From NCBI GenBank assembly GCA_963850345.1, contig CAWKKW010000005.1, positions 1,116,001 to 1,180,000 on the forward strand: a DNA stretch of 64,000 bases, in the 5' to 3' direction. The DNA is from CAWKKW01 sp963850345. GTDB lineage: Bacteria > Acidobacteriota > Terriglobia > Terriglobales > Acidobacteriaceae. The position numbers were made by a program, and so were the translations under genes. Below the pieces are notes generated by a model. The model had not been told where the DNA came from and did not search any database. It saw only the letters and a list, made by a program, of their open reading frames with translations. Positions 36,244 to 43,881 of the stretch are shown here, in pieces. Each line of letters begins with the position of its first letter. The first letter of the stretch is position 1.

Positions 36244-36938
36244 TGTATCCAGCGTTTCACTCCGACTCGCATTCTCGAGAGCAGGTGCTGTCTGCCATTC
36301 GCCGGACCTTTCTTATTCCTGTGGTTAGAGTAGAGAGCCCAGAGCAGGCTATGTGCGCCGGGGAGGCAACCGTACTTGCAGGCCACCCCGTAGTCGAGGT
36401 GACCTTGACGATTCCGGGGGCACTCAAGACGATCGAGGAATTGAGCGTTCGCTATGGCAATGATTTGTATGTGGGAGCAGGGACTGTACTGAACCTGGAT
36501 GACTGCCGCGCCGCTATCTCGGCGGGAGCCCGGTTTATAGTGAGCCCGTCGACCGACACGAAGATCATAGAGTTGACCCGGGAGAGCGGCATAGTTAGTA
36601 TGCCCGGAGCTCTGACGCCCACGGAGATCTCGGTCGCGTGGCAAGCGGGTGCGGACCTGGTGAAGATTTTTCCTGCCGGCGCGATGGGAGGTCCTGCCTA
36701 CTTTCGCGCGATCCATGGACCGCTTCCCGATGTAAGCCTCGTGGCTTCGGGCGGCGTATCCCCGGCTAACATTGCTCAATACAGGGCGGCACGGGCGACA
36801 GCGATCTGCATTGGAGAGTTCATCTTCGAGCGAAATGCACTCAGGGAAGGACGTAAAGACGCAATCGCAGACAACCTGCTGCGTGTTCTGGAGGTCATTC
36901 AGCAGTGCGAACCGGCGTCGTCCAGTGTGGCCGTGTAG
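36243..36938 (+). CDS. KDPG/KDPGal aldolase family protein
   Basis: 231 residues, slightly longer than the usual 205-215 because of an N-terminal tail. Class I aldolase motifs: VEVTLTIPGAL with Glu52, GAGTVLN, FIVSPSTD, and LVKIFPAGAMGG with Schiff-base Lys141. Members cleave 2-keto-3-deoxy-6-phospho-sugar acids to pyruvate and glyceraldehyde 3-phosphate, or related 2-keto-3-deoxy compounds. Translationally coupled to the FGGY kinase by the TAATG overlap. Pyruvate formed here could feed PPDK or the E1/E2 complex encoded nearby. Confidence 0.9.
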   Translation: MYPAFHSDSHSREQVLSAIRRTFLIPVVRVESPEQAMCAGEATVLAGHPVVEVTLTIPGALKTIEELSVRYGNDLYVGAGTVLNLDDCRAAISAGARFIVSPSTDTKIIELTRESGIVSMPGALTPTEISVAWQAGADLVKIFPAGAMGGPAYFRAIHGPLPDVSLVASGGVSPANIAQYRAARATAICIGEFIFERNALREGRKDAIADNLLRVLEVIQQCEPASSSVAV

Positions 36939-37012
36939 TGGGTTTCACTTCAAAGCTAATCACTGACTGGTGGGCCTGTCGACTACGATTGAGCCAGGCA
37001 GTCTCGTACGTG

Positions 37013-37028
37013 GTTCAGCCCATTGAAC
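37013..37028. promoter_or_regulatory. Palindrome GTTCAG-N4-TTGAAC upstream of the P450 gene
   Basis: GTTCAGCCCATTGAAC has 11 of 12 consensus arm positions of the palindrome found at 26344 and 52158. No TTGACA follows at four bases (TTGTCT is nine bases away at 37037), so the promoter relation differs. It lies 134 bases before the P450 ATG in a 224-base gap. Confidence 0.4.
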
Positions 37029-37162
37029 AGACGACCTTGTCTTGTCAGGCGCTGATATGATCGTGGCCGTCGCTACATAAGATTATCGAGGGGGTGGAAT
37101 GCCTCTCGAAGTCAGAGCAAAACTTTGCTTAGCGACGGTGGATTCCATTCAGGGAGCAAGTA

Positions 37163-38404
37163 ATGTTACAAACCCCGATAGCGGCCCTCGACAAGATGCT
37201 TGTTTCAGAGGAATTTCTGGCCGACCCATATCCCACGCTGCGTGAGCTGCGAGACGTGGATCCAGTTCACTGGAGCGACACGATTGGCGGCTGGGTTTTG
37301 ACGAGATATGACGACATGGTGACCACGTTCAAAGAGACGACTAGTTTCTCGAACGAAGGTCGGCTAGCTCGCGCGGTTGAGTACCTGCCGGCGGAGTCTC
37401 GAAGTCGCCTGCAGGTGTTTGAAGATCACTATCGCACCAAGGGTCTACTCCATTCGGACCCGCCTGACCATACCCGCTTGCGGCGGCTAGTAACAAAGGC
37501 TTTCACACCGCGCATGATTGATGCTCTTCGGCCTCGTATCCAAGCGATCGTGAATGATCTTCTCGATGAAGGTCTGCGCGACGGGGGCATGGACATCATC
37601 CCCGGCTTGGCTGTGATTTTGCCGATCACGGTGCTGGCAGAGATTCTGGGGACGCCCGTCGAAGATCGTGTGCACTTCAAACGATGGGCAGATGCCCTGC
37701 TCGCATTTCAGGGCGTGAACAAGCCAGCCGAGAGTACGCTGCTGCGATCACAAGAGACGATTGTTGAAATGAAGGCCTATCTTGCGGCCCTTATTTGCGA
37801 ACGCAAGGTGCGGCCCGGCGAGGATCTCATTAGCCAGTTGGTGCTGGCCGAGTCTGAAGGGGATAAGCTCTCTGAGGCTGAGTTACTCAACACGTGTATC
37901 ACTCTTCTGGTTGCAGGACACGAGACGACTACCTCGCTTATTGGTAACGGCATTTATCTTCTGCTCGCGAACCGGGGCGAATGGGACAAACTCAAGGCGG
38001 ATCGGAGCCTGCTTACTGGCGCGATCGAAGAGATTCTGCGCTATGAGAGCCCCGTGGCGCGTCAACCCCGCCTGATGAAGCAGGACGCGGAACTGTCGGG
38101 CCACCAGATCCAGAAGGGGCAGATGGTGTTTCAGATGCTGAATGCAGCGAACCGCGATCCTGCATACTTTGAAGATCCAGACTCGTTTGACATCGGGCGT
38201 AAGAACAACCGCCATATCGCTTTTGGAGTTGGAATCCACTTCTGCGTTGGCGCGGTGCTGTCTCGCGCTGAAGGTCAGATTGTTTTTGGGACATTGCTAG
38301 AGCGCGCGCCGGGGATGCGATTGGTAAATGACGAGCCGGCCTGGGATCTACATAAACCTAACTCGAGAATGCTGACAACCTTACCCGTGGCATTTGGACA
38401 GTAG
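37163..38404 (+). CDS. Cytochrome P450
   Basis: 413 residues, soluble bacterial-type P450. I-helix AGHETT (251-256), K-helix Glu290-x2-Arg293 (EEILRYESP), and the haem loop FGVGIHFCVGAVLSR with thiolate Cys361. The ATG at 37163 has GGGAG 6 bases upstream. No ferredoxin or ferredoxin reductase gene is present in the window, so electrons must come from elsewhere. Other P450s in polysaccharide loci are known to demethylate 6-O-methyl-galactose; the GH36 enzymes nearby make a role on a modified galactose worth considering, but nothing in the sequence proves it. An esterase-like gene follows. Confidence 0.92.
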   Translation: MLQTPIAALDKMLVSEEFLADPYPTLRELRDVDPVHWSDTIGGWVLTRYDDMVTTFKETTSFSNEGRLARAVEYLPAESRSRLQVFEDHYRTKGLLHSDPPDHTRLRRLVTKAFTPRMIDALRPRIQAIVNDLLDEGLRDGGMDIIPGLAVILPITVLAEILGTPVEDRVHFKRWADALLAFQGVNKPAESTLLRSQETIVEMKAYLAALICERKVRPGEDLISQLVLAESEGDKLSEAELLNTCITLLVAGHETTTSLIGNGIYLLLANRGEWDKLKADRSLLTGAIEEILRYESPVARQPRLMKQDAELSGHQIQKGQMVFQMLNAANRDPAYFEDPDSFDIGRKNNRHIAFGVGIHFCVGAVLSRAEGQIVFGTLLERAPGMRLVNDEPAWDLHKPNSRMLTTLPVAFGQ

Positions 38405-38441
38405 AGGCTTAGTCGCGATATTTCGAATTGAATTCACGCCT

Positions 38442-39389
38442 ATGATGGATCGCATTAGTAGACGAGGCAATCACGCGTTCTTGCTGCTTCTAAGTCTATT
38501 GTTTCTCTTCGTGATTTTTCAGGGACATGCGGAGGACACTCCAACTGGTACGGTGAAGCGGACCGCGGACGTGGTGTATGGGCGCAAAGCGGGGATGGCG
38601 CTTACGCTGGATGTGTTTGAACCGGCAAAGAAGAATGGCGCGGCAGTCATCTACATTGTGAATGGCGGCTGGCTTTCGAGTCATGACGACACTACGATGG
38701 TCCATGTTACCCCTGAGGTATATACCCCGTTCCTCGATCGCGGGTACACGGTATTTGCAGTTGTAACTGGTTCGCAACCGTACTTCGCAGTTCCGGATCA
38801 GATTCTCGATGTCCATCGTGCAGTGAGGTTTGTCCGTTCTCACGCGGATCAGTATGGAGTGGATCGAAATCGATTCGGCATCCTCGGGTCGAGTTCTGGT
38901 GGAGAACTGGCGCTGCTGATAGCCACCCAGGGCGGCGGCGACTCCTCGGCATCGTCCGACCCGATCGATCATGAGAGTAGTGCAGTCCAGGCAGTGGGGT
39001 GTTTTTTCCCTCCTACTGATTTTCTCAACTGGGGAGCCGCAGGTGTGGATGCTGTCGGGCGAGGACCACTGGCTTCGCTCATTGGTGCATTCGGGACTAA
39101 GGCGAGCACCGAAGCCGGGCGAAAAATCCTCGGCCGAGAGATCTCTCCGCTCTACTTCGTTAGCTCAAAGCTCCCACCTACAGTGATCGTTCATGGAGAC
39201 GCAGACGTGGTGGTGCCGCTGGAGCAGTCAGAGAGATTTGCTGCGAGAGCAAAGGAAGTTGGCGGGGGCGAGGTCAAGGTCATCGTACGTAAAGGCAAAG
39301 GGCATGGTTGGCCAGACTATTGGAGGTCTGCAGAAGATGTGACCGCTTTTGCAGATTGGTTTGACCAACACCTCAACAACTCGAAGTGA
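38442..39389 (+). CDS. Exported alpha/beta-hydrolase (esterase/acylpeptidase-like)
   Basis: 315 residues from the ATG at 38442; the frame is open from a TTG at 38394, which would overlap the P450 gene. Signal peptide (NHAFLLLLSLLFLFVIF). Alpha/beta-hydrolase features: VNGGWLSS oxyanion region, nucleophile Ser in GILGSSSGGELAL (GxSxG), Asp in HGDADVVVP and His in KGHGWPDYW. Likely a carboxylesterase removing acetyl or other acyl groups from a glycan in the periplasm. Follows the P450 gene in the same direction. Confidence 0.8.
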   Translation: MMDRISRRGNHAFLLLLSLLFLFVIFQGHAEDTPTGTVKRTADVVYGRKAGMALTLDVFEPAKKNGAAVIYIVNGGWLSSHDDTTMVHVTPEVYTPFLDRGYTVFAVVTGSQPYFAVPDQILDVHRAVRFVRSHADQYGVDRNRFGILGSSSGGELALLIATQGGGDSSASSDPIDHESSAVQAVGCFFPPTDFLNWGAAGVDAVGRGPLASLIGAFGTKASTEAGRKILGREISPLYFVSSKLPPTVIVHGDADVVVPLEQSERFAARAKEVGGGEVKVIVRKGKGHGWPDYWRSAEDVTAFADWFDQHLNNSK

Positions 39390-39486
39390 CGCTAGTATGT
39401 GAAGAAGCTGTTCCGCGGATGTTGCAAGCGCACGTTGAGGAGGCCAGCGCCCCCTGAATCAAGTAGGTTGCCGGAGACGAGACTCA

Positions 39487-40743
39487 TTGAATGCCAAGGA
39501 CACTCCGGATCGTTACTATAAGTGGGTAGTGGTTGGAGTTATATGGCTTATAGCCGCCCTTAACTATGCCGATCGAATGACCATCTTTTCGGTCTTTCCG
39601 GTCCTAAAACATGAGTTGGGCTTTTCTGATATCACTCTAGCGCTATTAGGCTCAACATTTCTGTGGACCTACGCCTTCTGCTCGCCGACAGGAGGCTATC
39701 TTGGCGACCGCTTTTCGCGACGCGGGATCATCCTTACAAGCCTCGTACTGTTCAGCCTGGTGACGTTTGCTACCGGCCTGGTGCACAGCCAGGTGCAGAT
39801 GATCAGTTTGCGCTGCCTGCTTGGACTTTCCGAAGCTATCTTCCTTCCGCCTGCGCTGGCCTATGTTGCGGGATTCCATTCGGAGAACACGTTATCACTG
39901 GCGAACAGCATATGTCTGACAGGGCTGACGGCGGGAGCCGGTTTCGGAAGCTGGTATGGCGGCTACATGACCGAACATTATTCATGGCGTACAGGATTTT
40001 TTGGCCTTGGTGTGGCCGGCGCGATCACAGCGGTCGGCGCAATGATTCTTTTGAGAAGAGAGACGGACGCGAGAGCGCGCTCGGTGGTGAACGTTCACGA
40101 GCCCTTCTGGGAGAAGATACGCGCGGTTCTCAGCGTCCGTACAGCGGGAGCTCTTCTGTTTCTGGCATTTGCTCTCTCGTTGACGAGCTGGCCGATCTCC
40201 TCCTGGGTGCCGACTTACCTGTTTGAGAACTTCCACCTTAGTCTCACGCGAGCGGGTTCAGTAATCACCCTGTATGCGGCTCTACCGGCGCTACTTGGAG
40301 GAATCTTTGGGGGAGTCCTGGCAGATCGATGGAATCGCCATGATGTACGTGGGCGCATGGCGGTTCAGGTGATCGGATTCAGCGTAATGGCTCCGGCCCT
40401 ATTCGTATTAGCTTTGATGACTTCGACACGGACGGTTGCGTTGGATCTGTTGATTTACTCCGTTGCTCGCGGGATGCTTGAATGTAACTCGATGCCGATT
40501 ATCTGTTCGGTCTTACCGCCACACCGCTGGTCGATGACGTACGGTCTTTACAACTTCGCCGGGACGCTCGCAGGGAGTCTGGGCATTTTCTTTGTCGGCG
40601 TAAAGAAGGCCTCGTGGGGCATCGGGTACACCTTGTCTGCCATGTCCCTGTTGCTCTTTGTCGCTTTGGCAGTGATCGCGTCGAACATGGTGCGTTCTCT
40701 GGCTCCGGATGTCGAGCGGCAACGGCGGCTTGAAAGTTCGTAG
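39487..40743 (+). CDS. MFS transporter, ACS (anion:cation symporter)-like family
   Basis: 418 residues with twelve predicted membrane helices. RMTIFSVFPVLKHELGFSD after helix 1 and GGYLGDRFSRR between helices 2 and 3 are typical of the ACS family (hexuronate, galactonate and other sugar-acid carriers). The start is a TTG at 39487; GGAG is about 12 bases upstream. It follows the P450 and esterase genes and is convergent with the TPR genes. A sugar-acid or sugar substrate is inferred from the family. Confidence 0.8.
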   Translation: MNAKDTPDRYYKWVVVGVIWLIAALNYADRMTIFSVFPVLKHELGFSDITLALLGSTFLWTYAFCSPTGGYLGDRFSRRGIILTSLVLFSLVTFATGLVHSQVQMISLRCLLGLSEAIFLPPALAYVAGFHSENTLSLANSICLTGLTAGAGFGSWYGGYMTEHYSWRTGFFGLGVAGAITAVGAMILLRRETDARARSVVNVHEPFWEKIRAVLSVRTAGALLFLAFALSLTSWPISSWVPTYLFENFHLSLTRAGSVITLYAALPALLGGIFGGVLADRWNRHDVRGRMAVQVIGFSVMAPALFVLALMTSTRTVALDLLIYSVARGMLECNSMPIICSVLPPHRWSMTYGLYNFAGTLAGSLGIFFVGVKKASWGIGYTLSAMSLLLFVALAVIASNMVRSLAPDVERQRRLESS

Positions 40744-40765
40744 TTAGATGGTAGCCGGCTGCTTG

Positions 40766-41563
40766 CTATTTGGATGTTGGAGGCGATGACTTTTTGAGTT
40801 CAGCAGAGGCTAACTGCCGCACGGCATCAGGGCCGAGCCTGTTCGCGTCGCGGAAGGCACTCAATGCCTCGGCGTGCGCTCCTGTAGCCTGTAAAGCGAC
40901 TCCGAGGCGGAAGTAATCGGAGCCTTGGGGTGTGGGCGCGAGGGAGATTGCGGAATGGAACTCAGCGACGGCGAGCTTAGGTCTTCCCTGTTGTATTGCC
41001 AGGACTCCGAGGGTCTGGTGCACCTCGTGACGAACCTTCCGCTTCTCGGCCTCCGACGCTTCGAGCGTCATTGTGTGCGGAGCTTTTGCAGTCTCTATGT
41101 TTGAGAGAACCTGATGGCAGTATGATTCGGCGCGCGCCAGCAGGTCGGCCTTCTTTTCAGCCTTGGTTGCCTTGTTCGCAATGGTCTTGGCCATCGTGAT
41201 CAAGGTGTCGATGTCGTTCGGGTCGACAGCGAGAATCTTGTCTCCCGAAGCGATCACTCCAGATAAGTCGCCTAACTCAGAATAGGCGTGAAGCTGATAC
41301 TCGTACACCCGCCTGGACAGCTCGGATTTTGGGAATTGCGTCAGAAACGAATCGGCCAGCTGCAAGATCTGGCTGGAATCCGTGGCGACCACTATCTTGA
41401 TATAGGAATCAAGTTCGTCTTCGGACCTGGCTTGAGCAGCCTGACCTCTTCTGGGCACCGTGGAGACGAGCTGAGCCTGGGGAGGTTGTAGTGAAGCGAT
41501 GAACACCAGGGCGCAGATGCAGGCAAACCGACGAATGCACAGGCCGGAATTAGTTGGCGCCAT
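40766..41563 (-). CDS. Exported TPR protein
   Basis: 265 residues from the ATG at 41563, overlapping the upstream TPR gene by 14 bases; the longer open frame to 41983 lies inside that gene and is discarded. AAGG precedes the ATG. A signal segment (FACICALVFIASLQ) is followed by helical repeats (VYEYQLHAYSELGDLSGVIA, VHQTLGVLAIQQGRPKLAV, YFRLGVALQATGAHAEALSA). Third gene of a minus-strand run of TPR proteins downstream of the second TonB receptor. Role unknown, probably periplasmic scaffolding. Confidence 0.75.
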   Translation of the reverse strand: MAPTNSGLCIRRFACICALVFIASLQPPQAQLVSTVPRRGQAAQARSEDELDSYIKIVVATDSSQILQLADSFLTQFPKSELSRRVYEYQLHAYSELGDLSGVIASGDKILAVDPNDIDTLITMAKTIANKATKAEKKADLLARAESYCHQVLSNIETAKAPHTMTLEASEAEKRKVRHEVHQTLGVLAIQQGRPKLAVAEFHSAISLAPTPQGSDYFRLGVALQATGAHAEALSAFRDANRLGPDAVRQLASAELKKSSPPTSK

Positions 41564-42512
41564 AGGTCGCCTTGACTTTGAGGAAGTTAGCCAGCTCAGC
41601 TTGAGCGGCTGCCCGATCGCCAACCTGTTTATAGAGGGTGAAGAGTTCGTAGCGTGAAGCTGAGTCAGTGGGATTCTTCTCTGAAGCGGCGCGAGCTTCG
41701 TTGATCGCGTCTCGCAGCTGGCCGAGATGCTCATAGACTCTCGCCAGCAGGAGATGGTTGGAGTACTCCTCAGGCTGAAGCTCGATCGCCTTACGCGCGT
41801 AACTAAGTGCGTCGGCCGGTTTGCTCTCCAAAAGCAGACGCGCCATACCTTGATAAGGCCATCCGAATGGCTGACCATTGGCTTCGACGATGTCGATGGC
41901 TTTGCGATAAACCTCGGCTGCTTGCGTGGGTTGTCCGAGAATCTCGAGACAATTTCCCTTCTGGTAGATGCTCTTCCAATCATCGGGTTGAAGCTGTGCA
42001 GCAGTAGTAAATGCTTTGAGAGCCTGACCAGCGTCTGACTGTATCTCGAGCCTGTACAGACCGAGGTAATAGTGAGGCTTGAAATCTGAGGGATCGAGCA
42101 GTGCCGCTTTTTGCATCTGTTGCTCGAACAGGAAGAACTGATTCAGATCGTAATACGCAAGACCGAGCGCCACGTGAAGCAGGGCGGTGTCCATGCCGAG
42201 CTTCTCTGCCGCTCTTAAAGATTGCGTGGCACTCAGGGAATCATGTAGCTGAAGATGGCCGATACCTTGCCAGTAAAACGCGCTCGCATCGGCAGGGTTG
42301 ATGGAGATCTGGTTCTGAGCGAGTTCGATCACCTGCTTCCAGTTCTTCAGCTTGACTGCTTCCAGGATTGGACTGTTCTGCGAATTCGCCGGCACTTCAA
42401 GCTGGTTGGGCTGCACCTGGGCCGCAGAGCTAGATTGGGCGCAGATCGACGGCATGACTGCGAGGACAGCGATGGCAGCCAAACCTAGGATTGTGGAGCG
42501 GATGCGGGTCAT
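41550..42512 (-). CDS. Exported TPR protein
   Basis: About 320 residues from the ATG at 42512 (MTRIRSTILGLAAIAVLAVMP signal peptide); an upstream start at 42551 is open. Repeats such as FYWQGIGHLQLHDSLSATQS, LHVALGLAYYDLNQFFLFEQ, PHYYLGLYRLEIQSDAGQAL and HLLLARVYEHLGQLRDAIN are TPR units, about seven in total. It overlaps the following TPR gene by 14 bases, so the two are co-translated. Function not determined. Confidence 0.78.
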   Translation of the reverse strand: MTRIRSTILGLAAIAVLAVMPSICAQSSSAAQVQPNQLEVPANSQNSPILEAVKLKNWKQVIELAQNQISINPADASAFYWQGIGHLQLHDSLSATQSLRAAEKLGMDTALLHVALGLAYYDLNQFFLFEQQMQKAALLDPSDFKPHYYLGLYRLEIQSDAGQALKAFTTAAQLQPDDWKSIYQKGNCLEILGQPTQAAEVYRKAIDIVEANGQPFGWPYQGMARLLLESKPADALSYARKAIELQPEEYSNHLLLARVYEHLGQLRDAINEARAASEKNPTDSASRYELFTLYKQVGDRAAAQAELANFLKVKATYGAN

Positions 42513-42605
42513 AGTTGCAAGATGCTGTCCATGTGACGGAACTTGTTGCATAAGTCGCGCGCAGAGTTATATCGGCTTGCACCGGCAACGCAGACAAGTC
42601 GCGGG

Positions 42606-43733
42606 TTAATTCTGCTTGCCGAGTTTGTCCTCTTTCAAAGCATGGCTTTCTTTTTGCATTTTCTCGAAGGCCGCGTCTTCGTTGGAAGCCTCAGCTAGCA
42701 ACCCAAGCTGACGGTATGCACGGGCAAGCTGGAAGTGAGGAGCACCATCGTCGGGATCGAGCGCACTCGCCTTGCGAAATGCATCTACGGCGTCTTTCGG
42801 ACGCTGCAGCAGCATGAGAGCGCGCCCCTGAACCATGTATAGATCCGGCCCTTCAGCCTTGAGATCGAGCGCTCGATTTACGAGGCGGAGCGCCTGCGCC
42901 GGATCCCTATCGACCAGTATGCGGGCGGCCTCCCAATTCGCATCTGGATTGTAGGGAGCACGGCCCAAGCACTCCCGATAGGCAGTAAGCGCATCGTTGA
43001 AGTTGCCGCTAGCCCAGAGAGAATGCGCGTACAGGTAGTAGAGTTCCGCGTTCTCAGGAGCCTTCGCGATTGCTCGCTTATAGTGTTCCACAGCATCCGG
43101 CAATATCTGCTTCGCCTCTGAAGCTTTTCCCAGGAGAACTTCGACAAGATAGGATCCAGGATCGGACGCCTGGACTTCGCTGAGCGTCGCGGCAGCAAGA
43201 CTGGAATACAGCGTGCCGAGCGTGTAGAGAACTTCTACGTTGTGCGGATCTTTCTTCTTCAGGTCTTCAAGGAGTTTGGTTGCGGGCTCAGAATCTCCGG
43301 TTGCGATCAGGCTCTTGGCCAAGTAGAGCTTCGCATTGGAATCGTTCGGATTGAGGCGGAGAGTCGTCCTGAATTCTCGCTGCGCCGAGGCGAAGTCTCT
43401 TTTCTGAAATAAGGCAAGCCCGAGCAAAGCATGCGGAACGGCAGAAGCGGGAGCGAGTTCGCAGGCGCGCTTCAGCACGGGAGCGGCGTCATCAAAGCGG
43501 TTCTGCTGCAGATAGAGCCTTCCGAGATTGTTATAGGCGGCGGCTAACTTCGAATCAACCTTCAGGATCGCGCGGTACTTCTCGATCGCCTCATCCAGAT
43601 GGTTCGCCTGCTCTGCGCTTTTAGCTTCGGCATACAGCGTTTGGATATCGTTTTCGGTGTTTTGAGGCAGCGCAGAAATGCTGATGGTCAGCAGAAGAGC
43701 GAGGCAACATACCGCATTGCGAAAAGCCATCAT
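42606..43733 (-). CDS. Exported TPR protein (paralogue of 17846-19114)
   Basis: About 375 residues, start ATG at 43733 or 43730 (MAFRNAVCCLALLLTISISA signal). Around nine TPR units including AAAYNNLGRLYLQQNRFDDAA, PHALLGLALFQKRDFASAQ, YYLYAHSLWASGNFNDAL and PHFQLARAYRQLGLLAEAS. The N-terminal repeats are closely similar to those of the 17846-19114 protein. First TPR gene after the second TonB receptor, separated from it by a strong terminator. Confidence 0.78.
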   Translation of the reverse strand: MMAFRNAVCCLALLLTISISALPQNTENDIQTLYAEAKSAEQANHLDEAIEKYRAILKVDSKLAAAYNNLGRLYLQQNRFDDAAPVLKRACELAPASAVPHALLGLALFQKRDFASAQREFRTTLRLNPNDSNAKLYLAKSLIATGDSEPATKLLEDLKKKDPHNVEVLYTLGTLYSSLAAATLSEVQASDPGSYLVEVLLGKASEAKQILPDAVEHYKRAIAKAPENAELYYLYAHSLWASGNFNDALTAYRECLGRAPYNPDANWEAARILVDRDPAQALRLVNRALDLKAEGPDLYMVQGRALMLLQRPKDAVDAFRKASALDPDDGAPHFQLARAYRQLGLLAEASNEDAAFEKMQKESHALKEDKLGKQN

Positions 43734-43822
43734 CTCGATTCTCAAGGTCTGCTGTATTTTAGACGAACTTTTCTTTCCCGGGATATGGACCTTGCGGGGA
43801 TTGTGTAGTGTCGCAAGGAAAA

Positions 43823-43852
43823 GACCTCCGCAGGCCTGAGCATGCGGAGGTC
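43823..43852 (-). terminator. Intrinsic terminator of the second TonB receptor gene
   Basis: GACCTCCGCA and TGCGGAGGTC form a perfect 10-bp stem around a 10-base loop, followed on the minus strand by TTTTCCTT. It lies 30 bases after the receptor stop and before the TPR genes, so those probably have their own promoter or depend on read-through. Confidence 0.75.
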
Positions 43853-43881
43853 GTCTTTGAATCTGAACGAGTTCGGCCCGT

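Noticed and set aside
41564..41983. N-terminal extension of the TPR gene at 40766
   Set aside because: The extension overlaps the upstream TPR gene; the ATG at 41563 gives a signal peptide and a ribosome site.
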